Origin: Nissolia schottii
Taxonomy: Eukaryota; Streptophyta; Magnoliopsida; Fabales; Fabaceae
Assembly (NCBI GenBank): GCA_003254905.1
Contig: QANU01111919.1
Span: forward strand, 1 to 64,000
Reading direction: 5' to 3'
Length of the DNA stretch: 64,000 bases
Shown one piece after another: positions 21,234 to 34,147 of the stretch. Below the pieces are notes generated by a model that was not told the origin of the DNA, searched no databases, and was given only the letters and a program-made list of their open reading frames with translations. Position 1 is the stretch's first letter, and each line of letters begins with the position of its first letter. Position numbers and translations under genes: made by a program.

Positions 21234-24200
21234 GAAAAGGAAAAAAAGTTCAATGAACGAGACTCAATAAACAAAACTCTCACGATGCGATATGAAAAAG
21301 ATATACATGCACATTCTTACTAGAGGAGAAGTTATTTCGAAATTCAATACCTCTAAGTCACATGTTAACTACCTTACTAAAACGTCATGGCTCACCCGTT
21401 GTCTATTCTTCTTGCAAGAATCGAAGATTAAATCAAGTTTTTGATAGAATTCAGAAAAGGGAATTCAACTTCAATTATAAGTATAATCATGTGTCAGTTC
21501 AAAACTTGTTGCTTGAAACCAAAGTTTTTCAGATTCTGCTTTTGTGTATGGAAAACATTTTTAAATGCTCCATATGTAACGGCTTCTTGTAGAAATGCTT
21601 CACTACAATATAATTGTACGAGCATTAATGAATATGTGTCTTTTGACATTTTTTTAACAAAGTGACATTGGCATGATCTTCATAAATAGAAAAAAAAAGT
21701 TGGAAGGCTCTAACGTTCTAGTTTGTTATGCTTGCCCAAATGATTAGCGCCCACTATAAGTTACTTTTATAATGTTCTCTTAACTCAGCAAATATATATT
21801 AGCAGGATTAAAATGTTTTGTGCTTATCAATACTTGAGGGATATGACTTTGGTGCACCTTGTTATGAAGATTGTATCACACACCATTCTCAATCTCAACC
21901 ATGCATTCAATTAAAATTTATGGTTCAATTTGAGATAGATCACCTATATTCTTACATGCATTTAGTGTGTTGTAGATCTTCCATCTTTTTCAATTTCTGT
22001 TTTTAATACTGTTAAATGCACTTAAGAAGGAATCAAATCTTATCTATGTGATACTGCATAAAATGTCATTTAATTTTAGGATCACACAGATAAATATTGG
22101 TCATTTTTTAAATGTGCTTAATTGCATTTTTTAAATTTAGAAGATCTATTTAGTTTTAGGACAATGCAGACAAAATCTGATATCACGATGAAATGTATTA
22201 ACCAAATTTGTGAAATACGAGTAAATTGAAGAATTACTAGCATTCAACACATGTGGTTTACTGTATTGATACATTTTATAATCTTCTCCATTAGATGGTA
22301 AGATGAGTGGTGTACCTTAACTTATGGGGTGCACCATAACATCTTCCTGCTTCTAGGGCTGTTCTATCTTTTGATTTGGAAAGGGAGGAAAAAAAAAGGA
22401 AAAAGAAAAAGGTAAATTTGGATAAGGGATAGAAAAATCATTGGTGTTTCTTCACAGCGGTAGGAAGTAAAAGCGTGGAATTGGAAGAAGGACCAAAGAC
22501 TGAATAATTATTGTGTGGGAAATAATAATGCACAGGTATGTATATAAAGGGACCCCTGATCAGTTTTTGGATTCTTTTCAATTGATGTTAAAACATCATT
22601 CTCATAAAGTAAGGGAGAAAAATATAAAATGGGGTCACTTTGTTATGAGGAGGGGAGAGGAAAAAAGCAAAAGTAAGAAAATAGGACAATGTGTGTGTTC
22701 CCTCAATCCAACTTTCCCCTAAGCCATGTTAGCTCCATCACTGTCTTTCATCTTGTGGACATATAACAATCACTTTTACTTTCCTGTCAAATTAAAGACC
22801 CCCCCCCCTTGTCACATTTGCCCTCCACTATTGATCCACAGCATAATGGAATTTTTTTTTTAGTTTTTTACGTGCCCATGAAAGAAATATTTTTTTTCTA
22901 TCAAATTCTTTTATTTTTGATAATTTATATAATTAAATTTATCAAATTTTATCAAATTTTCATGTTCTATATGATTTTAACAAATTTTTCATTAGTCAAA
23001 TCATTTGAAAAATTAACTTATAATAGATTTAGAGATTTGCAGACTATTTAAGTTTACAATACACCTCTATACAAATATTATATTAAAAAACATTAATTTA
23101 TCACATTAGATCATGACACATTAATATGTCATATTAGATAATGAATTAATGACAAAATTCGATGAATTTAACTTTAAAAATTATTAAAAAATAAAAATTA
23201 ATAAAAAAAGAGTATTTACTCATGCAACACGTGAAAAATTAATTTTTTTTTCTCCCCGGTTTTGTACACTATAGTTGATAAACTATGACTTGGTCGTACT
23301 ATATGTAACAAGGATTTAATGGTCCTATTGACTAGTATGTATATAACATGGCCAAGTATTTCACTCGGGGGGTAATGCGTCGTATTGATTGTTGAAACGG
23401 TAAATTAGAGTTATTTGATTTTTTTTTATTTTTAAAATTATAAGTTATAAGTTAAATAATTTTTTTAGTTTATTATTATTTATGTTATCCCTAATATCAC
23501 AACTGGGGACTGAAAATCTAATTGTTACATTAAGTGAAACTGTAGCACATTACCCATACTTACCTTACTAAAAATTCAACTAATCTTGTTTGACTTGATT
23601 GAAGTTCTTTAAAAGAGGTAAAGATCTCTCAACGAGAATTTTTCCCATTCCAATGACTTGAATTCAAGATCTCTAATTAAAATACTAAGGTACCTAGTAC
23701 CTACCACCTACCACCTTCTTGACAACTCCACGGTAGTTGTTAGAACCAAGTTACATAGAATTGTAGCATAATGGTATTTATCATCTTAACCGGGCCCCTG
23801 CAGAATTAAAGGGAATAACAAAATGAATATAATATTGTATATATTTTTATGACTAATTTAAGACTAGCTAGTTTATCATGTAATCAGTAACATCCAGACA
23901 TCCCTAATGATCTTTCACATAGGATAAGGAGAAACATACATCATTGACTTTTTCCCCATTAGAGGAAGAGAAGTAATTTATTCACATGCTCTCAAATGGC
24001 ATTGAATATATATAGATATATAGATATATAGATAGCACTACTAGTTGAGCACTTAAATGTTAATTATTTTTATTTTTATTCAAACCCTAAAGTAGCCGAG
24101 AGGCTCAATAATGGTTGCCAAGGAAATGATGTCCATGTGCCGCAGAAAGCATGGCCACCTCATTAAAATATTTCTGTCGATATGAATTAAACTTTACTTT

Positions 24201-25737
24201 TTATAACCTACATCTTAAAACTCTCTTTTTTATAAATCAAATTTATTACTCTCGGCATCCAAAGTTAATTCGACTCTAAATAATTTTAGTTGGAAGTTGT
24301 TTTGGCATAATTACCTTTTCAATTTGGTCGATTCAAATATGGGAATTTAATTAATAATTAATAATAAATGTTGAATCACTTGAATTAACTAAATATCAGT
24401 TAATTAAATCAATTTTGTTATGTGATGCATGCTTATAATTTTATAAATTATCACCCCCTTATACATCATTGACGCACACTTTATTCCCTTAGTGGAAATA
24501 TTGACAACTTATTTTCAAACTAACAATTGTCAATCATGCTTGTAATCATTATGTCTCCCAAAAAAATTCATCTATGTTGTATGTGTAGTAATACAGAATA
24601 GACAATATCCCCTGTCAATATATATGTCTAAGACAAATCTCATAAATACATTAGTCACTTGCAATGTTATTGAATATTGAAGAAACTCTAATGCTTCCTT
24701 CTAACTAAAATTGATGCATCTTAAAGTTGATTTGAACAAAAACTCCAACAAAATAATGAAATAAAGCATAATGTACCCTTTTATTTCAATTTGTACGAAT
24801 TCTTTACCTATACAATAATTTGGAACCAAAATAAACATGTACAATTGTAGTGTCATTGGCAAAATGAAACGTTGTGATCATCATGCCATAAGATCCAACA
24901 TTGGCACCATCATTAGTACTCCAATATTGAGCATGGACGTGGACCAATTTCATGAAGAGCTAGAACGACTTCAAACCAAATGATTGAATTAAATATAAGG
25001 TTTAATTAAAATCCACTGAATGTGTAAAACTTTTTTACACTGTTATTTAATCATATATCGACAAATTAGTAAACATGGTTGATTATCACACTCATTTCTT
25101 AAAAGAGTTATCCAAACAAAATGAATTGATTAGGTGTCTGTATCAAATGTTTTATACTATCAGTGTATCAAAATTAAACTCTTATATATATATATATATA
25201 TANATATAAAAGGAGCCGAACTTTGTGGAGAATATTAAAGTTAGAAACCATTAGAAGAAGAAGAAAGAAAGAAAAAAATAAAGGTGAAAGCAATGAGTGT
25301 TATTACTAGACATGGTGTGATGCAAAGTACCTTGTTGCAATGAGAGGGATGAAGACTCTTAAGAACCTTTGTATAAATGTATTTGAAAGTTGGTATAAAA
25401 CTAAACACACAAAGATGGGGTCCAATGTATCTGAACATTGAGAATTTGGATGTTTGTGTATTGTCTTCTTACTCAACAACACTGTCAAAATTAGTGTCAC
25501 GTGGTTGAGAGAGTACTTGAAGTTTATTTCAAAGGGAATTGAATTGCAGGTATATTGCCCTTTGGTTTGTGACTACATATTCCGTTATTAATTACTTAGA
25601 ATATAACCAATGCAATAAGTACTTTGGTGGAAATATGACATCTGTTTTGCTTCATATTGAACTTTATGTTGGTACAGAATTGAATTGATTTTTTTATTTT
25701 AAAAAACAAATTGTCCTATTACATAACATTATAGCTA
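21234..25737. other. Long gene-free stretch
   Basis: No supported gene. TATA-like GTATGTATATAAAGGG near 22536 is followed only by a short unrecognised ORF. AT-rich simple sequence occurs at about 24008-24035 and a TA run at 25180-25206 containing one undetermined base (25203). Short ORFs on both strands at 25241-25500 look like chance. Confidence 0.45.
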
Positions 25738-26523
25738 GGGGTGTACAATAAGTTGGGTAACCCGCCCAATTTGTTGACTCGACTTGAATTTGTTTTAGGT
25801 CGATCGAGTCAGATGGTTGAGTCAAAACCGAAAAACCAAAAGTGTTTATAGGGTCGGTTGTCAATTTGAAGTATTCAAAAATTAACTCATTCGACAAACC
25901 AACGAGGATATATAATTTCAGCCCATTAAATCATTTTCTCTCCTATTTAATATATTTGCTTTTAAAAATTCAATCATAACCATATAAATATAATTCAATG
26001 GTTAAAAATTCATTTTCACGTTCTCACATAAGAAGACCATTCTCACCTGAATCATCCTATATATGTGTGTGTGTGTATATTTCAAAAATAGCTAACTCTA
26101 AAGTTGTAATGGTTGGATAATCTTGTGATGATGCTGTTGTGATGTGGTGGTTTATTTTATAGTAGGTTAATGTTATGGCAGCTTATATTTTTTGTGCACT
26201 CATTTTTTAGTTGTTGAATTGATACATATTTTTTTATAAAGAAAAATTCTATTTTTATTTTATTAAAAACTTTTTTTATTACAAAGAATGCAATTATTTT
26301 ATAAGACCTAAACACAAAAGAGGCCCAAAAAAATGTCTAACTCTCAAAATAATGGACAAAAATTCTTAAAATAAAATATCCCGATTACTCCTTGACTCAT
26401 TCGCCAATCTGGCGAGCCGACTCGAGACAGGTCACCTCATTCAAAACTACACGACTCATTAGATTTGTCAGATGGGTAAGCTTATTTAGAAAATATGACT
26501 AGAATCAGTCGACGTACACTCTT
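25738..26523. repeat. Dispersed repeat family, copy B
   Basis: Begins GGGGTGTACAATAAGTTGGGTAACCC, like copy A, and continues with GACTCGACTT, GGTCGATCGAGTCAGA, GAGCCGACTCGAGACAGGTCACC and an end near GTCGACGTACACTCT. The TGTAC termini are weakly inverted. The order of blocks matches copy A at 13657-14250. Confidence 0.6.
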
Positions 26524-29500
26524 AACCATAGTAATGTGTTAAATATTATAAGATAAATTACACTAATCTTCTCTGAGGTCCATCAGTATTATATTTACCA
26601 TCTTTGAATCACTTTACAAGTTTGCACTCATCTCCCTAAATTTATTTAGGGTTTATACACTAACCTAAAACCTTATTTTCTAAATTATATATATAAACAA
26701 TAAAACACAAAATAACTCTTTTACCTTTAAGTATGGAATGGAGGTGGAGGCAGACTGCCTTATATATATGCTCCTTATATCTTTGGGAATGGGACACAGC
26801 TTGAAATCTAAACCCTTAAATCATAAGGTGTATCAATGTATCGTCTGTAATGCACTATAATAATTTTTCAATTTACTCATACTTTATAAGTTCCCTCATC
26901 TAAGTGATTCAGATTGATGATTGCATGACCTCATACGAAAATATATGAAATTCCATGAGAAAGAAATGATGACAACAAAAATAGTTCTGAATATGCTTGT
27001 AAACATGTATTCATACATTAATTAGTAAGATTTTTTTGTTATTGGTAATTTAATATTTTACAATAAAATAGGCACCGTATAAAATGAGTCAGTCTACATG
27101 TTATAAAATGTTGTTATCATATTCAATATCTTAATTATTTCAAATATTTCAGCAAATTATTTTTTTTCCTCACTTCCTATGGCATGCAATATTTCTTGAA
27201 AAGTGTGTATTTCTTTTAATACTTTACATAATTTATATACACACACACAAAACAATATATTCAAATAATTAAGCAACATACCTAAATATTGTAGGTTCCG
27301 GGCTATATAGCAAAAGCTGCATGCATTGTACAAATTCTCATAATAATCATAGCTATCTAAGGTACCATGGTATATAGGCACGGATCACTTATAGCCTAAT
27401 TTTCGCACAAATGGAAACAAATCTTGTTTAGTCCATTTTTGACAACATAATGCCCAGTGCATGGTTGCATGCCCTTTTAAATGAAAATTGGTCAAGTAAA
27501 AAAAAGAAAGATTGTTACCTCTTTCATCCAAGATGTAAAATTTGGTTTAGAAAAAAACTTGATATCAATTATAATAATATTTTAAAATTTTACATCAATT
27601 TAGTATAATTATCAAATCTCACAAATTTCATTCACATAAGAGCCAAAACTAAATTAATGTAAATTTTAAAATATAAAAATTTAAATTGATTTAAAAAAAA
27701 ACTTTTAGAATCAAATTAATGCATATCGTAAAATTATTCTATCGTAATCAAAAAGTCTTGGTTCCAGTTCAGGATATTCAGAACAAAAAAATATTAATGC
27801 ATGTTAAAATGAAAATATTGTGACTAAATTAAATTAATGATTTACTCTTCAAGTTAACTCTAAGTAGCATTTTCAATTGTAAAATGCTAAGAGTCCAAGC
27901 GTGTTGTACACATGTCGTATTCTCATTGCTCCATGTTGGTGTCCGTGACTGCTTTGTCAGCATAGAGTAATATATACCTCTATATAGCAATAGACAAAAA
28001 TGGTAGAATAAGACATTGAAAATGAAGACAAAATGGAGAGTTTAGCTTATAAACTTGATCAAAGGTCATGGTCCTATATATATATATGAGGGGAGAGAGA
28101 GAGAGAGAGAGGGGGCCCCTTTTAAAACCTTGTGGTGGAGGTGGCAAAGGGACAAATATCGTCCTAGCTGTGTTATCACTTAGCAATATTTGGACCTTAA
28201 TTTTGAGGATATTTTTGTTTTTGGAATATTAAAGTGATGTGTTCTTTTCTTATGTTGGGTCAATTTATTTTCCTCTATTGCTCTGTATAATTGGACACCA
28301 ATTTGCATCCCTACTCATCCTTCTATTGACCCCATTGCTCTTTGTACCCTCCTTGCAGATATAGGCCTTATCTACAATATTTAATCATATTTCTTATATG
28401 ATTTTATTTATTTTTTTAAATCGTTATTAATCATTAAAAATGATATCAGGTCTCAATTAATTTAAATTTTAATCAAGCATGCCTGATTTAGTAATTAACT
28501 ACATGATATATCATCAGATTTGTTGAATCCAGAATTATATTGTCAAACCCAAAAAAAATTAAAAAAATCTTGATTCCTTGTTAAATTTATTGAGAGAAGT
28601 GCATCCATCGCTAAAATTTAGCATGAAGCAAATTAACAACCCATTTAGGATATATTTCTCATTAAATATTGATTAGCGACGAATTTTAATCATTATATTG
28701 TCAGATTAATCCATAACTAAATTCTTATATTTTCTTGTAATATATGACTTGAATAATTAACAAAGTATTTAACATATACCTAAATTGTGTAGGTACTTAT
28801 GAGTTATATATAAATTTAACATTTTCTCCTCTTAGAAATTGCTCTCATAATTTTGAATTGATAGTAATTGAATAAAATCTTTTTCAAAGCGATGATTCGA
28901 AGATTCGAATCCTTGAAAAATATTACATGTAAAAGCTTGTATCAAAATCACATTTTACTTTTATTGTGACCAATCACTCTTAAAAATATTAATTTAACAT
29001 TTTGATAATTTATTCATGAATCAATATATAAAATTTGCTTATATCAATTTCACAATATGCATGCATGATCTCATAAAGTTCTCCTTGTTTTCCTCACATA
29101 TATGTAGTTTCATGATAGTGAAAAATGAGTTTATTGGACCTCTCAAGTCTTGAGAAATTGAGTGTACCCTCATTGAATTATTTCGTAGGTTTCATAAGAT
29201 CAAGAACTATATATTACTTCTTGTCGTTACTCTTATAGAGAGCTCTCTATTCACATGTTCATCAATTAATCTCTCTCTCCATGTATAGGGATAGAGTGCT
29301 CCAATATGCACATAGCTATCACAACTTTTTTTGTTCTCACGAGAGAAGATTCATCAATTAACACTTTGCTAAGAAGATTCCAATGAAAGAAGCTACCCCA
29401 AGATTTCATCACTTGGGAAATTGGCATAGTTTGTCATCCTCTCATGAATTAACATCATGCTTATCCAAATTGCATATACTAATAGGGAAGAAACTCTTAA

Positions 29501-30240
29501 CTAACTTTGTTAAGAGTTAGTTATGATTGATAGGAGGGTAGTTAAGTTAGTAACTTGCACCACAAGTCATTTATCTATGTATATAAGAGCCTTACTCTCT
29601 AACTTGTCCTATTTATTTAATTATATATATATATATATGAGATTACTTATAACATCTATATAATTATAGAATTTAACTATTATGCATTGACAATATAAAT
29701 TTTTTTAAACCGCCATTCAATCAAAGTATTTCACGTGTCTCATCCAATTTGTCTGCCAATTAAGTTCTTAACGCATCTATTGTGATTCTTGCAATGTCCA
29801 AAGATCTCACGTTGATATTAATTGGTCTAGTATATATAGATATAGAAATGTCAAATCATCTATTAGAAATGACCACATATTCCTCTCAATTATGAGGAAT
29901 GCATCTCTCCCTGAATTTACGAACTGTACATGTACTCTTTTGAGAAAACTCCAAGTCTCCAGACTCCAGCAGAATCTTAAGTTCATATTTTTATACACAT
30001 TTAATTATATTTTGTCAAAAAATATAAAAATTTTAAGTAGTTAACACCTACACATTCATTAATTTAAAATATGATTAGAGGTAGGAACAAAATTCTTTTA
30101 TACTAAAAATGCATCACAATTAGATTTATAAATATTACCCTTTCGTATTGGTTTTTAGTGCATTTATGATAAATAAAGAACCGAAGCTAATCATTGCCCT
30201 AAGAAAAAAATATTCATTTCATTATGCAACATCATGTTTT

Positions 30241-30285
<45 letters not shown>

Positions 30286-30964
30286 ATTTGTTATTGAATG
30301 AGATTTTTTTGGATTACAAACCATATTTAAATCTTTTATAATAACGATAGACACGTGTTGTCAATAACACTAAAATAAGTAGAAGTATTGTATTCGTCCA
30401 ATAATAATGATACATTTTACTTTAATTTAAATATACATAAAATAATGTATTTAAATATTAAAAAGATAATTATTATTGAACTGGAAGAAGTACGAATGAC
30501 ACATCGATCTTAACTAAAGCATTTAGTGCCTACTCTTTGATGAATGAATATAATCTCTCTATGCATGTGAATGTTTTCCATTTTCTTGGTACAGCAACTA
30601 TACATGAACCAAAGCATATATCACTATTAGTTTGTTGGAATATAATGGAACACGCGCCTTTTATTGCGGTTGGAATGTACAAGAGAGTGTTAACTATAGT
30701 AATCCATTGCTTATACACACTAAACACATAATAATAAGTTTGGGAAATAATATTTGCACTAATCTCAAGTGAAATATTCTGTCTATTCATTCATTATTTA
30801 TCATTATATGAGATTTAATAAGATGTAGATCTTATTAAAAACTCGTTTAATGATAGATAACGATTGAGTAGACATTGTATCTAATATAAAAGGAATTTAG
30901 TTAGGAATGCATAAACAAAAGAGGAAATAACGTAATTAGTTTTTGAACTTTTCACTGGTATTCA
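26524..30964. other. Long gene-free stretch with microsatellites
   Basis: No supported gene or RNA. Simple repeats: TA then GA at about 28074-28113 and (TG)(TA)n at 30241-30283. A TTCGAAGATTCGAATCC string near 28897 was examined for a tRNA and rejected. Confidence 0.45.
30241..30283. repeat. (TG)n(TA)n microsatellite
   Basis: A short TG run passes directly into about 17 TA units. Confidence 0.95.
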
Positions 30965-31856
30965 CAGGGTTGTCAAACGGGCCAGCCCGGCCCGTTTAGG
31001 CCCAGCCCAGCTAACTTGCTGGCCTAAACGGACCTGACTTTAATGAGCTTTTACTATTTGCAGGTCAGTTTTTATATGTTTGGTACGTCCATTTATGTGA
31101 GTAAACGGGTTAATTCGCGGGTTTTTCCTATGTTAACACTAACCTAAACGGGCTTTTGCTATTCACGGGGCCAGATTTTATACGTATGGTCCGTCCTAGG
31201 GGTGCTCATGGGCCGTGTCGGCCTTTACCCGAACCTGGCCCTATATTTAGATCGGACCAATTTTGAGGACCTGGACCCGACCCTAAACTCGATAGACCCG
31301 ATCATATTCGGGCCGAGTTAAAACTCGGGTTTGGACCAGACCAAAAACATGTCAAAACGGGTCAAAACTATCTCAAACTTCAAAATAAAAAATAACATCT
31401 ATTAAAAAATAAAGTTAAAAAAATTGCAAACTAAACATTATATTTCCTAAATAAACACTCATTAATTTCAAACACTACAACAAAATGAAATAAAATTTAT
31501 AACATTAGCATTCCTATTCAAACTTTCATAATTTTAGCAGAACATAAACAACAAAAAAACAATAAGTGCACTACAATAGATTTCTAAACACCGAAATAAA
31601 CATAGTTTAACTACAATAGACATAGATTTCTAAACATTAGGCGGGGCCAGGTGACTCAAGGCTAAACCCGAACCCGGTTAGAATTAAAATCATGTTTTTT
31701 TTAGAGTTTTTTTAGAATTGGGCCCAATTAAAATCAAGCCCCATTCGACTAGATTGCTTCGGGCCAGTCCAGACCGGGTTATGAACAACCCTAATCCATC
31801 CATTTAACTGGATAAACGGGTCGGGCTCGCGGGACATGCTCATTTTGACAGCCCTA
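30965..31856. mobile_element. hAT-like element (outer), interrupted by a second hAT-like element
   Basis: Ends CAGGGTTGTCAAACGGGCC and GCTCATTTTGACAGCCCTA are inverted. They are flanked by GGTATTCA (30957-30964) and GGTATTGA (31857-31864), an 8-bp target duplication with one mismatch, the hAT length. Inside, the phrase TTTTATA-GT-GGT-CGTCC followed by AAACGGG recurs. The roughly 300-bp body is split at 31196/31794 by an inner element. No coding capacity. Confidence 0.8.
31197..31793. mobile_element. hAT-like element (inner), nested in the outer one
   Basis: Starts TAGGGGTGCTCATGGGCCG and ends GGTTATGAACAACCCTA, imperfect inverted ends of the hAT type. Flanks GTCCGTCC (31189-31196) and ATCCATCC (31794-31801) match at six of eight positions. 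Removing it joins GGTCCGTCC to ATTTAAC, matching an undisturbed sister phrase GGTACGTCCATTTATG at about 31082. That supports a true insertion into the outer element. The AT-rich interior has no ORF. Confidence 0.72.
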
Positions 31857-32496
31857 GGTATTGACATTAGTCCTCATAACATAAAAAAGGCTCCAATTGG
31901 TCTTTGAACTCCCTTAATTAGTCTTTGAATATTTTAAATATTATTCTTATTAATTTTTAAATATTTTAAATAGAATGATTAATAAGAGTGACATTTAAAA
32001 TGTCCAAGCAATAAATGAGAAATTTTTTTTGTTGTTGAAAGATTAATGTTAACACCAATAAAAAAATTAAATACTAATTAGGATATTTAAAAAAAAAAAG
32101 AAAAAAAAAAAGCAAACATGGTTTGCAGGTAAAAAGAAGTGTGGTGGGGTCATAGAAAGAGAGAAGGGGGGGAATGGGCAAATTGGCAGCTTTTGCTTTT
32201 CAAAGTTTTACTCTTTTTGAACAATTTTAGGGGAATGACTGTCTGCTGTAGGAATTGACCAAAGAGACCCCCCAAGACCAAGTGAGTGTGAGTGTGTGTG
32301 TGTGATCTACTTATACTCATAGTGGTTTGCGGAATCTAATAAAGCAAGACCCTCCATGCCATCACCCAACAACATTTACAGCACAAAAGAGAAGAGACCA
32401 TATATTTCTACTTTATTGTATTCATATACATAATAATAAATTATAATGCAATGTATATTCAATCTCTACTTACTTTTGATATTCAATAATCTTTGT
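31857..32496. other. Gene-free spacer
   Basis: Poly-A-rich stretch near 32090-32110 and a GT repeat near 32285-32303. No gene recognised. Confidence 0.45.
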
Positions 32497-32772
32497 TAAG
32501 AGAAAAATACAATTTCATCCCTAAACAGTGAAAGGGTAACAAATTGCCTCTGAAGTAGAAAAACACATACAATTTAGTCTTTAAGTTAACCAAGTTATAA
32601 CAAATAGAGTGAATACTTGATTCTGAATTTAATAAAATGGTCTCCCAAAAAAAATCAACTTTTTGTTAATGTGCTAAATTTGGAATCAAATTGCATTATT
32701 TTTTCAATTTAAAGATGAATTTGTTGTGTACACTACAATGTTTCAGGACTAAAATTGTAATTTTCTCTTTTA
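32497..32772. mobile_element. Foldback MITE-like element
   Basis: Left end AAGAGAAAAATACAATTTCATCC is the imperfect complement of the right end GGACTAAAATTGTAATTTTCTCTT. Length is about 275 bp with an AT-rich core and no ORF. The superfamily is undetermined; target duplication is unclear. Confidence 0.6.
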
Positions 32773-34147
32773 TAATATTACTAACAATAAAATCGTTTCA
32801 TTTTCTTCATACTACCACTTTAATTTTGACGTATTAATTAATATGCATGTTAATGTAAACATACTTAAATGTCTTAAAAAAATGTGTATCTAGCATTTTG
32901 TTTATATAAAACTAAACAATAGAGAGACCAAATGCAACAGAGATTTTCATGTTTCATTACATAGTGGGTGACCAAATCCATCATCGATCTCGAAGCCCCA
33001 CAAAAACAGAACACCCCCAATTTTTCCTTCTCGAGATTCTAACATTCTCTCTCAAATAAAAATCAATTATTTAAAAACTAGCTTCAGCACTTTTCTGAAT
33101 GGCCAAACTCAGGGAATTTTTTATTCTCCTACAGCACCAAACAAGCCTAGTCCATTCCAATTTGTGTGACCAATTTCAACAAAAATAGAAAAAAAATTAA
33201 AAACTTTCCAATTACCAAAATGTTCACCTAATTGGCAATCAGATACTTCCACTACCATTAATAAAATATGTTGCATTTTTGGTTATTCTCACCAGAAAAG
33301 GGAAAAAAGAAAAAGCATGGTGGTAATATTCTATATATATCAGCATTATGCTACTCACTAAATAAATCTAATGATATCTATCATCTTCCAAAGTACTTTT
33401 TTATTTCCCTTGCTTTGCTTTATCTACTACTGTGCTAATGCATATATATTATAATTCATGAAAAACATCTCTTTATGCTTTCTAAGCATGTGCATGATTA
33501 ACAATACTCAAGTGAATTTCCCATCCTCTCCCTGCCACAATATGCCAATTGAAAAATTTTACCCTTCATCTTTGTTCTTCACTTCTATTAGTATCTGATG
33601 ACGGTAGATGTATGCAGTCTGACTCTACAAACATACAACTTTAATATGATAGGGTCCGAGAAAAATATATGCATGCAACTTTACAAGACAACAACTTTAC
33701 CATTGCGTCTAACCGTTCTGTCACTTAATAAAGATTAAGTCCATTATATATATTATTTTTGTTTTTACACCCTTTTCCTGACTCAGTGACAGGCATGCTA
33801 GTTCCCTTTATACTACTACCAAAAACATGCCCTCTGTTTCTTTTTTATATATTTAAATCCTATTTTCCCTTTTGTTCTGACACAAGATTTTTGGTGAATT
33901 GAGATTCTGGCATGGAAAGCAAAGCATGAAGTGTGGGTTTCTTCCTTTTATTTTCTTATTTTGAAACATCACACAGTGAAGAAGGGAAAGGGAGAAAACA
34001 TTCACATCCAGTTTTGAGAAGAAGAACTGTTGAAAACCATATTTCAAAAAAACCAAACATCTTTATCTGTTGACATCACTTATAGTTTCTTCACTCACTC
34101 TTGGTTACTTTTTTAGTATCTTTGTTTCTTTGGAAATTCCCAATTGA
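32773..34147. other. Upstream region of the NIK-like gene, no other gene
   Basis: AT-rich. It should include the promoter and leader of the receptor kinase, but no convincing TATA box or motif can be assigned. Confidence 0.45.

Noticed and set aside
25241-25500. Two overlapping minus-strand ORFs with hydrophobic stretches
   Set aside because: No start context, family resemblance or splice structure; AT-rich sequence gives such ORFs by chance.
28880-28925. Possible tRNA (TTCGAAGATTCGAATCC)
   Set aside because: No acceptor stem, D-arm or anticodon arm can be drawn around the T-loop-like string.
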